This document shows positions 1 to 9,297 of a stretch of 64,000 nucleotides of DNA, piece by piece. The stretch is from positions 52,106 through 116,105 of the forward strand of contig NZ_WTYC01000007.1 in assembly GCF_009827325.1 (NCBI RefSeq), given 5' to 3'. The notes beneath the pieces were generated by a model. That model was not told where the DNA came from, did not search any database, and saw nothing but the letters and a program-made list of their open reading frames with translations. This DNA is from Qipengyuania vulgaris (lineage in GTDB: Bacteria > Pseudomonadota > Alphaproteobacteria > Sphingomonadales > Sphingomonadaceae). Position numbers and translations under genes: made by a program. How positions within the stretch are numbered: the first letter of the stretch is position 1; each line of letters starts with the position of its first letter.

Positions 1-1
1 G

Positions 2-349
2 ATCGTGAAGCAGGCCGCGCGGTCCATCGGGAGGAGCATCGAGGCGCTCTACAAGCTGCGCGCGCGGCCCGGGGCGGAAGGGTTTGCCGCTGCATGGGAC
101 GCCGCGCTGCGCCACGGGACCGAGCGGCTGGAGGATTGCGCGCTGGAGCGGGCGCTGAAGGGCGGGTTCGACGACGATCCCGTCAGCGGTTGGGGCGGGC
201 GCGGCAACGGCCTGCTCATCTACCTCCTCAACCTGCGCGGCGCCTTCCGCGTGGACGAGCGCGACCTGAGGCCGGGCCATCCGGTCTATGAAAAAATCCG
301 GCGCGAGGTGCTGGACGAGCAGCGGGAGCGGGAGCGAGGGACGTCCTGA
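2..349 (+). CDS. Partial HTH-like hypothetical protein (5' end outside window)
   Basis: The frame is open from the first base, so the gene probably begins upstream. A GTG at position 5 is only a nominal start. The visible 115 residues begin with a segment (AARSIGRSIEALYKLRAR) that resembles a helix-turn-helix recognition region. After it comes a stretch ending in a charged tail rich in R and E. Small proteins of this look occur in sphingomonads, but I cannot name a family. Its role is unknown; DNA binding is only inferred from the HTH-like start. Confidence 0.55.
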   Translation: MVKQAARSIGRSIEALYKLRARPGAEGFAAAWDAALRHGTERLEDCALERALKGGFDDDPVSGWGGRGNGLLIYLLNLRGAFRVDERDLRPGHPVYEKIRREVLDEQRERERGTS

Positions 350-423
350 CGCGGGGCCGGTGCGCGTTCCCGTTTTCCCCTCCCCATGCGCGGCGGCGCT
401 GCTATGCTGCCCGCGCCATCACC

Positions 424-438
424 AAGGAGGCCCGCATT
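424..438 (+). promoter_or_regulatory. Strong ribosome binding site facing an ATT codon
   Basis: A perfect AAGGAGG lies at 424-430. Five bases later, in the frame of the following acetyltransferase, is ATT (436-438). No ATG, GTG or TTG occurs in that frame between this site and the GTG at 502. The 22 codons from 436 to 501 encode sequence (ending CLRRVT) that fits the first strand of a GNAT fold. The site therefore suggests translation from ATT. Confidence 0.5.
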
Positions 439-501
439 CCCCGCTCGCCCGACATCATCGAGACGCATCTGGAGAACGGCACCCCCGTCTGCCTGCGCCG
501 C

Positions 502-1029
502 GTGACGCGCGGGGACGAGGCGCGCATCCGGGAGGGAATCGCGCGGATGAGCCCGCATTCGCGCTACATGCGCTTCTTCTCCGGCGCCTCCGCCCCGCCC
601 GACTGGGTAATCGACCGGCTGCTCGACGCCGATGGCGACATGCACCTCGCCTGGGGGGCGATCGACAGCTCCGACGCCGAAGAGCCCGCGATCGGCGCGG
701 TCCACGCCTTCCGCGATGCCGAGGACCGGGGCTGCGCGGAGTTCTCCGTGGGCATACTCGACGACTGGCACGGGATGGGACTGGGCAAGATCCTCACCGC
801 CACGCTGCTGCACGAAGCGCGCGCAGAGGGCATCGCGCGCTTCAGCATGGATACGCTGGCGGAAAACCGCAGCGCCATCGCCTTCGCCCGCCTGCTGGGC
901 GGCGAACGCAGCGGATCGGACGGCACGGTGCTGTCCTATTCGCTGGGCGTGGACGAGGCTCTGGAACGGCTGGAAGCGGCCGGCGACCCGCCGGGCATCG
1001 CCGCCGTCTATGCGGCGTTCCGGGGCTAG
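502..1029 (+). CDS. GNAT family N-acetyltransferase
   Basis: This is a GNAT acetyltransferase that would move the acetyl group of acetyl-CoA to an amine; the substrate is unknown. The conserved SPHSRYMRFF block near the N-terminus and the acetyl-CoA loop (WHGMGLGKIL, about residue 92 onward) are visible. It resembles the small GNAT domains of the protein-acetyltransferase type. GTG at 502 is the first ordinary start, but the domain seems to lack its first strand from there. The sequence upstream with an AAGGAGG site suggests that the real start is ATT at 436. The stop codon overlaps that of the convergent gene on the other strand (shared CTAG). Confidence 0.8.
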   Translation: MTRGDEARIREGIARMSPHSRYMRFFSGASAPPDWVIDRLLDADGDMHLAWGAIDSSDAEEPAIGAVHAFRDAEDRGCAEFSVGILDDWHGMGLGKILTATLLHEARAEGIARFSMDTLAENRSAIAFARLLGGERSGSDGTVLSYSLGVDEALERLEAAGDPPGIAAVYAAFRG

Positions 1030-1556
1030 TCTTCGGGTAGCGGATCGGTAGCGAGCAGGCCGTAGATCGCCACGTCGCACAGGCCTGCGTGCGTGGTTTC
1101 ATGCTCGCGAAAAAGCGCCTCGCGGCTGAAGCCGAGGCGCTCCAGCAGGCGGATCGAGGCACTGTTGCGCATATCGGCTTCGGCGATGAGCTTGCGCTTG
1201 CCCTCGCCTTCGATGAGGTGACGCACCAGCGCAGCGGTGCATTCGCGCGCCACACCCGCGCCCTGGCGGTCGGCACAGGTGATGTAGCCGATTTCCTCTA
1301 TCCCGTCCTCATGCGCAGGATAGGCCACGAAGCGCCCTGCGACCTTGCCTGCCGCATCTTCGGCAATCCAGGTGCGCCCGTTCCATTCCGGATCGGCTAG
1401 CCAGCCCCACAGTTCCTCTTCGCTTTCGAATGCGGGCCGCGTGAGATAGCGACATTGCGCTTCGTCGGAGAGCGTCGGGAACAGTGCGGCAGTGTCGCTG
1501 CGCCGCATCGCGCGGAGGGTGAAACGGGCCGTCCGGAGAACGGGTACCTCGCGCAT
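1026..1556 (-). CDS. GNAT family N-acetyltransferase (RimJ/RimL-like)
   Basis: A 176-residue acetyltransferase of the RimJ/RimL type, which acetylates protein N-termini or small amines with acetyl-CoA. It starts with VLRTARFTLRAM, typical of this group. The acetyl-CoA loop is seen in DRQGAGVARE, and the C-terminal NSASIRLLERLGF signature is clear. The frame stays open far upstream, but the ATG at 1556 is chosen because it fits the family start and shares one base with the TGA of the preceding LysR gene (TGATG). This points to coupled translation, so the regulator may control it. Confidence 0.85.
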   Translation of the reverse strand: MREVPVLRTARFTLRAMRRSDTAALFPTLSDEAQCRYLTRPAFESEEELWGWLADPEWNGRTWIAEDAAGKVAGRFVAYPAHEDGIEEIGYITCADRQGAGVARECTAALVRHLIEGEGKRKLIAEADMRNSASIRLLERLGFSREALFREHETTHAGLCDVAIYGLLATDPLPED

Positions 1557-2341
1557 CAACCGGCGAGGAATTCGACCAGCGATTTCACCTTCTTGGTGCG
1601 CCATTGCGGCGTCGGGGCGACGAGCCAGTAGGCGCGCGTCCCCTGTTCCGGTCCGTCGAGCACTTCGAGTTGGCCCGCCTCGATCGCATCCTTGGCGAGC
1701 AATTCGGGCAGGATCGCCTTGCCCAGCCCGGCCATAGCGCCCGAGAGCGCCTGACCGGCATTGCTCACCGTGACATGCGCCTGCACGCCATCCTGCAGCG
1801 GCAGGCCCCAGTCGATCCACTTGTCCGGCGCACCCGGCGCAGCCACCGTCACCCGGCGTGCAGCGGCGAGTTCGACGCCCTGCAGGTCGCCCGGCCCGTC
1901 GACCAGCCGGATCGCGCAATCGAGATTGGCTTCGGTGAAATCGGCGTTCTCGTCCGCCACGAAGGCGAAGCGGATGTCGGGGTTTTCCTTGGCGAAGGCC
2001 GCCAGCCGCGTGGCGAGCCACTGCGCATAGAATTCGCGCGGGCAGGCGATGGTATAGCTGTCGCTGGCCTGCCCCGCCTGCATGGCGGAGACACTCTCCT
2101 CGAACTTGAGGAAACCTTCGCGCAGCGAATCGAGCCCGGCCGCGCCTTCCTGCGTCAGCTCCAGCCCCTTGCTGGTGCGGCGGAACAGGACGGTGCCGAG
2201 GTGATCTTCGAGCGCGCGGATCTGCTGGCCGACCGCGGCCGGCGTCACCGCCAGTTCGTCCGCAGCGCGGGTGAAACTGAGGTGGCGGGCCGCGGCGTCA
2301 TAGACGCGGAGGGCGTTGAGGGGCAGATGCGTGCGCTTCAT
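1556..2341 (-). CDS. LysR-family transcriptional regulator (GcvA-like)
   Basis: A DNA-binding activator or repressor with a winged helix-turn-helix at residues 5-65 (ALRVYDAAARHLSFTRAADE; VTPAAVGQQIRALE) and a shortened effector-binding domain behind it. The N-terminus resembles GcvA-type regulators. At 261 residues it is about 30-40 shorter than usual. It is translated just ahead of the GNAT gene, with overlapping stop and start, and downstream of trxA on the same strand. The ligand is unknown. Confidence 0.85.
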   Translation of the reverse strand: MKRTHLPLNALRVYDAAARHLSFTRAADELAVTPAAVGQQIRALEDHLGTVLFRRTSKGLELTQEGAAGLDSLREGFLKFEESVSAMQAGQASDSYTIACPREFYAQWLATRLAAFAKENPDIRFAFVADENADFTEANLDCAIRLVDGPGDLQGVELAAARRVTVAAPGAPDKWIDWGLPLQDGVQAHVTVSNAGQALSGAMAGLGKAILPELLAKDAIEAGQLEVLDGPEQGTRAYWLVAPTPQWRTKKVKSLVEFLAG

Positions 2342-2412
2342 GGTCTCACGCGTTTAGCAATGTTGCACCGCAAAACAAGATTGCGGCGGAATGATGTTGC
2401 GAAAGGTCGGCT

Positions 2413-2733
2413 TCAGAGCTCGCCTTCGAGCCACTGCTTGAGCTGGCCCTTGGGCGCCGCACCGCGCATCTGCGCAGCAGGTTCGCCGTTCTTGAACAGG
2501 ACGAGGTAAGGGATCGACTGGACGCCCATCTTCCCGGGTACGCCGGTGTTTTCCATGATGTCCATCTTGGCGATGGTCACCTTGTCGGCCAGTTCTTCTG
2601 ACAGTTCTTCCAGCGCCGGGGCGATCATCTTGCACGGCCCGCACCATTCGGCCCAGAAATCCACGAGGACGGGCTTGTCGCTGTCGAGAACGTCTTTCTG
2701 GAAGCCTTCGTCGGTGACGTTGATGGTGGCCAT
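2413..2733 (-). CDS. trxA: Thioredoxin
   Basis: A cytoplasmic 106-residue thioredoxin that reduces protein disulfides and is itself recharged by thioredoxin reductase. The active site WCGPCK (about residues 30-35) and the cis-proline region (SIPYL) are intact, and the length is standard. It lies 55 bases downstream of addA on the same strand, an arrangement common in alphaproteobacteria, and may be the last gene of the long minus-strand block. Confidence 0.97.
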   Translation of the reverse strand: MATINVTDEGFQKDVLDSDKPVLVDFWAEWCGPCKMIAPALEELSEELADKVTIAKMDIMENTGVPGKMGVQSIPYLVLFKNGEPAAQMRGAAPKGQLKQWLEGEL

Positions 2734-2788
2734 GGGATACTCCTGGATAGTCTGATGTCTTGCCCGTTCATATGGGCGCGGGGGTCAA

Positions 2789-5700
2789 TTACTCAACGCT
2801 ATGCGCGGAAAAGCTTTCCTGCCGATCCGCAAACGCGGCCTTGTAAGCGGCGATTTTATCGGCAGGCAAGGCGATGAGTTGCGGCGTCTGGGTATAGAGC
2901 ACGGCGGCCTCGACGGTGCGACCGGGATAGATCGCTTCCAGCGCCGCGACATAGGCCGCCATCTGGCGCATCGTGCTGCCGGGTATGGTGCCGAGCGAGG
3001 TCGGCGGGCGACGGGCGGTCTTGAAATCGACCACCACCACTTTCTCGCTGGTTACCAGCAACCGGTCGGCCGTACCCATGACGACCTGCCCTTCGACCGT
3101 AGCGGCAAGCGGGATTTCCGCCAGCGCACCGGCGCCGAAAATCTCCGCGAAGCCGGGTTCGGCAAGCACGGCGAGCGCGCGGGCGAGCAATTCCTCCCGC
3201 TCTTCCTCCGCCAGATCGGGCGCCTGATGGGCTAGCCAGCCTCGCGCCCGATCTTCGCGCTTGTCGCTTGCCACTTCGGGCAGGCGCTCGAGCAGCGCGT
3301 GGATCAACACGCCGCGCCGCGCAGCCCCTGCCGCCACTTCGGGCGGAAGCGGCGGATCGCTGCCTTCGACTTCGCCCAGTCCCGATGGGGCAAGCGGACG
3401 CGGCGGTCGCGGTTCGGGGCCGACGGGCTGACGGGCCCATTCGGGAAGTTCGGCAAGGGGCGCGGTAGCGGACTTCTCCGACGGCGAAACCGAAGGCGCG
3501 CGTTCGCCCACTTCCCAGCGCGCACCCCAGATCGGGTCTTCAAGCGCCGCATCGGCATCGAACAGCGCTGCCAGCCGCGCATACCAGCTGTCTTCATGTG
3601 GACCGTTCTTCGCATCGCGCGGCCCGAGCGAGCCGCCGATGAACAGCGCTTCCTCTGCGCGGGTCATGGCGACATAGAGCAATCGCCAATGTTCCTGCAT
3701 CGAGCGTGCTGCATTCTCCTCCTCCACCGCGCGTACCGGACCGACCTTCTCCTCCTTCGTCAGCGAAGGCAGTGGGATGACGTTGCTCTCGGCCGAGCCC
3801 AGCGATGTTTCCTCCAGCGACAAATCGCCCGAGGCATCCGGGCGGATCGCCGCATCGGCGAGGATTACGATCGGCGCCTGCAATCCTTTCGAGCCGTGGA
3901 CGGTCATGACGCGGACCTGGTCTCCGCCCTCGCCCGCTTCGCGCTTCAGCTCGCCATCGCCCGCGTCGAACCAGCGGATGAAGCCCTGCAGGCTCGCCAC
4001 ATGGCTGCTGGCATAGGCATTGGCCGCGTTGAGCAGTTCGTCGATCGGATCGTTCGCCTCGCGCCCCAACCGCGCGACCAGAGCGCGACGCCCATCCATA
4101 GGGCCGACGAGTATCCAGTGCAGCAATTGCTGCGGGCTGTCGTAATCGGCGCGGCGAAGCACTTCACGCAAAGTGTGGACCGTCTGCGCGACGAAGGGTT
4201 CGCCCGAACCGCGGAGATGCTCCCACAACCGGATGCCCTTTTCACGCCAGCCATAGGCGAGCAGATCTTCCTGGCTCCAGCCGATCAGCGGCGAGACGAG
4301 CAGATTGGCAAGGGTGAGATCGTCCAGCGGTTGCGCGGCGAAGCGGATCGCCGCCATCAAATCCTTTACCGCCAGCGGGTTGCCGAGCCTGAGCCGGTCG
4401 ACGCCCGCCACCGGCACGCCATGCGCATAGAGCCGGGCGACGATCAGCGAAGCAAGCTCGCGCCGCTTCTGCACCAGCACCATGACATCGCCCGCGCCAG
4501 CGCGGCGGGGCCTGTCACCCTTGACCAGCGTAAAGCCTTCGCCCCTGGGATCGAGCCATTCGGCGACCTGCCGCGCGATCCGATCCGCTATCAGCCGGTC
4601 GTGCCGGGCGAGCCAGCCGTTCTCCTGCTCGCCATCGTCATCCTCGCCCTCCGCAACGCGGACATCCTTCCACAGCGTGACGAGACCGGGCGCGTCGGCC
4701 CCCTTGTGCGGCGGTGAGGGCTCTTCGAGGCCGAAGCCTTCATATCCGATACCCTCCATTGCGCGGTCGACGAAGCCGAGCACGGTCTGGTTGGTCCGGT
4801 AGCTGCGGCCGAGGTCGTATTCTTCCAGCCGCCCCGCACTGGCATTGGTGCGCGCCTGTTCGGCGGCGCTGGCCGCGGCTTCCATCTTGCCCTTGAAATA
4901 GTCGCGCGCCTCGCGGAAGTTCTCCGGGCTGGTGCCCTGGAAACCGAAGATCGCCTGCTTGTAATCGCCGACGGTGAAGATGGTCCGCACGGCATTCCCA
5001 TGTGCGCCCAGCCCGTCGAAATAATCGTCCGTCAGCGCCTTCACGATGGCCCATTGCGCCCGGTTGGTATCCTGCGCTTCATCGACGAGGATATGATCGA
5101 AGCTCCGGTCGAGCTTGTAGCGGATCCAGTCGGCCATCTGGCTGGACGAGAGCAGGCGCGCGGCGCGGTGGATGAGATCGTCGAAATCGACGAGGCCTTC
5201 GCGTGCCTTGGCCTCTTCCCAGCGCCGGGCGAAGGCGCGGCCGACGGTCAATTGCGGGGCGAGGAAGGCGGCGAGATCGAGCAGGGAGGCGCGTTCGCGC
5301 ACCTGTTCGACTCCCTCCATCACGCGGGCGATGTGGAGGCCGTAGGAGGGATCGACCTTTTCGAGATTCGACAGACGGCTCGGCTCGCCCTTCTTGGTCA
5401 GCAGCGTGACGAGGAACTGGTCGATCCGCGCAAGGCGTTCGCCCTCGCTCGCGGCCAGCCACCCGGAAGCGAAATCGGCATTGTCGAGACCCGTCTTGCT
5501 GCCCCAATCCGCATTGGTCCGGCTGCAGGCAAGCAGGTCGGAGACAGGAAAGACGTCATCCGAACAGGCTTCCGCCACCCAGCCTGCGTCCGCATCGACC
5601 GGAATGTCCAGCACACGGCGCACCGGCTGATCGAGGCTATGCTGCCACCCCGGCTGGTCCCACAGTTCCTTGTGACGCGCACAGCGCATGAGCCAGCCGA

Positions 5701-6268
5701 GGACCGCATCTGGGCCCTTGCGGCGGCTCATTTCGGCTATCGCCTCGCGGACTTGCACATCGCCCTCGGCCAGCAGGTCGGAAAGCACGTCGCGGCTGAG
5801 CAGGTCGCGGTCGCGGTCTTCCATCGGCTGGCTGCCGGGGAGCACGCCCGCCTCGCTCGGGAAGGCGCCGAGGAGATATTGGGCGAAAGCGTGAATCGTA
5901 TCGATACGCAGGCCGCCGCCCGGGCAATCGAGCACGCGGGCGAAGAGCGAGCGGGCGCGCGCCTGCGTAGCAGGATCGATGGGCGCGCCAAGATGGCCCA
6001 GTTCCTGCGCCAGCTTGCCCGCGTCCATGCGTACCCAGCGCGCGAGCACCGCGTTGACGCGCACCGCCATCTCCGCTGCGCCCGCCTTGGTGAAGGTGAG
6101 GCAGAGGATCTGCGAGGGATCGGCCCCCGGCTGGAGCAGCAGCCGCAACACACGTGCGGAGAGGACCTGCGTCTTGCCCGTTCCGGCGCTGGCCGAGAGC
6201 CAGACGCTTTCCAGCGGGTTCACGCTGAGGCCTTGCGCGCCTTCGAGAGGATAGACCTTGCCGCTCAT
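2789..6268 (-). CDS. addA: Double-strand break repair helicase-nuclease AddA
   Basis: This is the UvrD-like helicase and nuclease subunit of AddAB, which resects double-strand breaks for RecA-dependent repair. Walker A (ASAGTGKT) is at about residues 26-33, the motif II box (LVDEAQDTNRAQW) at about residue 395, and further superfamily 1 motifs follow. The C-terminus has the RecB-type nuclease signature (GTADRLL...VVVDFKTARR). The length of 1159 is normal. The start ATG overlaps the addB stop by four bases, so the two subunits are made together. Confidence 0.96.
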   Translation of the reverse strand: MSGKVYPLEGAQGLSVNPLESVWLSASAGTGKTQVLSARVLRLLLQPGADPSQILCLTFTKAGAAEMAVRVNAVLARWVRMDAGKLAQELGHLGAPIDPATQARARSLFARVLDCPGGGLRIDTIHAFAQYLLGAFPSEAGVLPGSQPMEDRDRDLLSRDVLSDLLAEGDVQVREAIAEMSRRKGPDAVLGWLMRCARHKELWDQPGWQHSLDQPVRRVLDIPVDADAGWVAEACSDDVFPVSDLLACSRTNADWGSKTGLDNADFASGWLAASEGERLARIDQFLVTLLTKKGEPSRLSNLEKVDPSYGLHIARVMEGVEQVRERASLLDLAAFLAPQLTVGRAFARRWEEAKAREGLVDFDDLIHRAARLLSSSQMADWIRYKLDRSFDHILVDEAQDTNRAQWAIVKALTDDYFDGLGAHGNAVRTIFTVGDYKQAIFGFQGTSPENFREARDYFKGKMEAAASAAEQARTNASAGRLEEYDLGRSYRTNQTVLGFVDRAMEGIGYEGFGLEEPSPPHKGADAPGLVTLWKDVRVAEGEDDDGEQENGWLARHDRLIADRIARQVAEWLDPRGEGFTLVKGDRPRRAGAGDVMVLVQKRRELASLIVARLYAHGVPVAGVDRLRLGNPLAVKDLMAAIRFAAQPLDDLTLANLLVSPLIGWSQEDLLAYGWREKGIRLWEHLRGSGEPFVAQTVHTLREVLRRADYDSPQQLLHWILVGPMDGRRALVARLGREANDPIDELLNAANAYASSHVASLQGFIRWFDAGDGELKREAGEGGDQVRVMTVHGSKGLQAPIVILADAAIRPDASGDLSLEETSLGSAESNVIPLPSLTKEEKVGPVRAVEEENAARSMQEHWRLLYVAMTRAEEALFIGGSLGPRDAKNGPHEDSWYARLAALFDADAALEDPIWGARWEVGERAPSVSPSEKSATAPLAELPEWARQPVGPEPRPPRPLAPSGLGEVEGSDPPLPPEVAAGAARRGVLIHALLERLPEVASDKREDRARGWLAHQAPDLAEEEREELLARALAVLAEPGFAEIFGAGALAEIPLAATVEGQVVMGTADRLLVTSEKVVVVDFKTARRPPTSLGTIPGSTMRQMAAYVAALEAIYPGRTVEAAVLYTQTPQLIALPADKIAAYKAAFADRQESFSAHSVE

Positions 6269-9200
6269 GGGGCGTCTCCCTCATCGGCCTGGCGCGGGAG
6301 CCATTCCTCGAGCCGCATCAGCTGGTCGAACGTGTCGTAGGCCGGATAATCCGGATTCTCGCGCGCGGTGAACGGCGCATCGCCCTTGATGTATTTACCG
6401 ATCACCTCGCCCAGCTTGGCGCGAGTCAGTGGGAGGAATTCTTCCGGCTCGATGCCGCTACGCTTCTTGCCCACCTTGAGCGGCACCTCGACATAGCCGA
6501 AGCCGTGCGGGTTATCGTCCTTGGCGCGACCGAGCGACCAGTATTCATAGGCACCCGGCTGCCCTGACGCCTCCGTGAAGCCATCCTGTTCGGCTATCAG
6601 CCCGAGGATGCCGAGCTGGAGCGCGAAGCCCTGCTCCACCATGGCCGCGCTGGACGGCTTACCGGTCTTGTAATCCACGATGGCGAGGCTGCCGTCCTCC
6701 AGCCAGTCGATCCGGTCGGCGCGGCCGTGGACAAGGACCTCGTCGAAACGCATCGAACCCGTGGCTTCGACCGCCAGCACTTTCCGAGTGGTGTAACTGC
6801 CGACCGTTTCCTCGACCCATTCGAGGGCCTTCTGCAGGCGCGGCTGCCACAGGCCTCGCACCAGCGGATCGGCATTCTCCTCGTCGAGCACCTGCTCCAT
6901 AATCGGGGCGATGCGCGCGGATGGATCGGCCTTCTGCGCATTGTGCCAGCGCTCGAGGATCTCATGCGCGATATTGCCCTGCCACAGCGGGTTCGGATCG
7001 GCATCGAGCGCGTCCAGATCGGACAGGCCCATGATCTTCTGCGCGAAGAACTGGTATGGGTCGCCCAGCAGTCTATCGAGCGCGGTGGCGGAGATGTCGA
7101 CGTCGCGCTGCTGCGGTGTGGGCCTGGGCATGGGGCGCGGGTAGTCGGGAGCCGGCTCGGCGCGGGTCATGACGCGAGCGAGCGCAATGGTTTCGCTGTC
7201 CTGATGGCGGGGCAGGAGGTCGCCGAGCAGCGCTTGCACGCGCAGGAGGAAACGGCTGGGGATCGCGGGGCCGCCCTCATCGCGGTTCGATCGGCTCAGG
7301 ACCACTTCGGGCGCGCCCATCGCACCCGCCAGGTCGTGCGCGGAAAGGCCGATGCGGAAATCGCCGCCCGGCACACCCAGCGCGCGTAGTACCGGAGCAG
7401 CGAGCAAGGCATCGATACTCCCACGCGCGGGCCATACGCCTTCGTTCAGGCCAGCACAGATCACGAGATCCGCACGGTTCATCCGCGCTTCGAGCAAGCC
7501 CAGCACCTGCACCCGCGCATGGCCGCCGTAGGGCGGTCGCACCGCACGCTCTTCCATCGCGTCGGCAAGCACGGCGGCGACATCGCGGGGGGCAACGGCA
7601 AAACCGGATTCTCGGGCGTGGAGACGGAATTCCTCGACGAATCCGGCGAGCGTCCGGCCATCTTCCTGCGCCCACAGTTTGTCGCCGCACAGCGCCTCCG
7701 CGCACGCTGCGAGCGTGTCGATCAAGTCGGCGAGACTGACGGGCGTTTCGCGGTCGATCTCGACCAGCGGCGCCAGCCGCTCTTCGGCAATCGCCCACCA
7801 TTCGGCCATTTCGGGGTGACGCCGGGAGAGTCTGGCGATTTCCGTGCGTACCGGTTCGAGCCCGGGCGTGAGACGCGGCCCGCGCAATTCGCGCTCCAGC
7901 CTGCGCAGCCGCCGCAGCCAGACGCCGCGCTCCATCCCGCCATCGACCAGCGGATGACCGAGAAGCGCCATCAGAGGCACCGCGCGCGCGCCCTCGGCCA
8001 TCACTTCGGCAGCGAGCAGGAAAGCACGGCCCGCGGCGGTGTGTGAAAGCGGGCGGCCAGCAGAGTCGTCGGCAACGATGTTCCAGCGCGCTAGGTGATG
8101 CACGACACGCCGCGCGAGCGGGCGATCGGGCGTGACCACCGCGACGCGTCTTTCCGGCTCGACCAGCGCCTTGCGCACCAGCAGCGCGATCGCCTGCGCC
8201 TCCTCCTCGGGATTGGCGGCTTCCATGATGCGCACGCCCGCAATGCGGCGCTTCTCGGATGGCAGATCAACCCAGACCTTGCTCGCCTCGGGAGGGAGGA
8301 ACAGCGCCGAAATCGCATGGCTACGCTCGGGCGGCGCGGCGGTCATGCCCTTGCGGTGCCACGGCTGCACTTCCTCGCGCGCCACCCCCATGCGATTCAG
8401 GAGCAGCTTGAGGTGGTACTGAGGATGCGTCACCGCGTCCTCACGCGCGAAGGCGGTGTCTTCCGGTGTCGGGCGATCGCCTGCACGGCCGAGCTCGTCC
8501 CAGACAGCAGCATCCATCGTGAGATCGAAATCGGGCAGGATTACCGCGCCTTGCGGCAGTTCGCTCACTATCCGCAGCAACTTGGCGAGCGCGGGCGCGG
8601 CACTCGTCACACCGGCTGCGACGATAGGCGATGCAGGAGGGTTCGCCTTCCACGCCTCGCGCGCCTTGTCGAACAGGCGGTTGCGACGCGCGGCGGCGTC
8701 GAGCACGCCATTCTCGCCCAGCCATGTGAGCCATTTAATCTGGACGTTGGCGAACAGCCGGATCGAGTCCTGCCAATGCGCCGATAGGTCGGGGAAGATA
8801 TTGACGACCTTCTCGTCAACCAGTTGTTCGGGACCCACATCCTCGACCAGCAGGCGGTCCATGGTCGCCCCAGCTTCGCGCGCCAACCGCAGTAATGTCG
8901 CGCCCTTGGGAGCATCCTCGTCCATCTCCTCCGCGATCAGGCGGGCAAGCGCGAACATGCGGCGCTGCGGGTCGATGGCGGGCGGAATTTCGCTGGCCCC
9001 TAGCGGATCGAGCAGCGGCCCGAGTGCCTCGTCGAGATCGAGATCCCCCACCACCGCCATGCGCGGCATCAGCAGGCCCGCCCTTCCCTCGTCTCCGGCA
9101 TGGCGAATGAAGGCCTCGGACACGGTGCGCCGCGCGCGGCTGCTCGGCAAGAGCAGGGTAAGCCTCGCCAAGCCGAGTTCGGGATCGGAATAGCGCGGCA

Positions 9201-9297
9201 CCAGGCCTGCGACGAGCGCGTCGGCAAAGCCCCGGTGTGCGGCGATGGAATAGACTTTCGGCCCAGATGCAGGTGAAGCTGGCCGCGCTTCAGCCAC
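6265..9297 (-). CDS. addB: Double-strand break repair protein AddB
   Basis: Partner of AddA: an inactive helicase-like scaffold with its own C-terminal nuclease. The 1010-residue protein ends with a PD-(D/E)XK domain (VHGRADRIDW...LAIVDYKTGKPS, about residues 880-910). The N-terminal half lacks a canonical Walker A, as in alphaproteobacterial AddB. A GTG start at 9297 overlaps the end of murU by eight bases, and the TGA stop overlaps the addA ATG. Both junctions suggest translational coupling. Confidence 0.93.
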   Translation of the reverse strand: MAEARPASPASGPKVYSIAAHRGFADALVAGLVPRYSDPELGLARLTLLLPSSRARRTVSEAFIRHAGDEGRAGLLMPRMAVVGDLDLDEALGPLLDPLGASEIPPAIDPQRRMFALARLIAEEMDEDAPKGATLLRLAREAGATMDRLLVEDVGPEQLVDEKVVNIFPDLSAHWQDSIRLFANVQIKWLTWLGENGVLDAAARRNRLFDKAREAWKANPPASPIVAAGVTSAAPALAKLLRIVSELPQGAVILPDFDLTMDAAVWDELGRAGDRPTPEDTAFAREDAVTHPQYHLKLLLNRMGVAREEVQPWHRKGMTAAPPERSHAISALFLPPEASKVWVDLPSEKRRIAGVRIMEAANPEEEAQAIALLVRKALVEPERRVAVVTPDRPLARRVVHHLARWNIVADDSAGRPLSHTAAGRAFLLAAEVMAEGARAVPLMALLGHPLVDGGMERGVWLRRLRRLERELRGPRLTPGLEPVRTEIARLSRRHPEMAEWWAIAEERLAPLVEIDRETPVSLADLIDTLAACAEALCGDKLWAQEDGRTLAGFVEEFRLHARESGFAVAPRDVAAVLADAMEERAVRPPYGGHARVQVLGLLEARMNRADLVICAGLNEGVWPARGSIDALLAAPVLRALGVPGGDFRIGLSAHDLAGAMGAPEVVLSRSNRDEGGPAIPSRFLLRVQALLGDLLPRHQDSETIALARVMTRAEPAPDYPRPMPRPTPQQRDVDISATALDRLLGDPYQFFAQKIMGLSDLDALDADPNPLWQGNIAHEILERWHNAQKADPSARIAPIMEQVLDEENADPLVRGLWQPRLQKALEWVEETVGSYTTRKVLAVEATGSMRFDEVLVHGRADRIDWLEDGSLAIVDYKTGKPSSAAMVEQGFALQLGILGLIAEQDGFTEASGQPGAYEYWSLGRAKDDNPHGFGYVEVPLKVGKKRSGIEPEEFLPLTRAKLGEVIGKYIKGDAPFTARENPDYPAYDTFDQLMRLEEWLPRQADEGDAP

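Noticed and set aside
1557..2021. N-terminal extension of the minus-strand GNAT gene
   Set aside because: The extra 155 codons overlap the LysR gene in another frame and are rich in Arg/Gly, typical of shadow frames.
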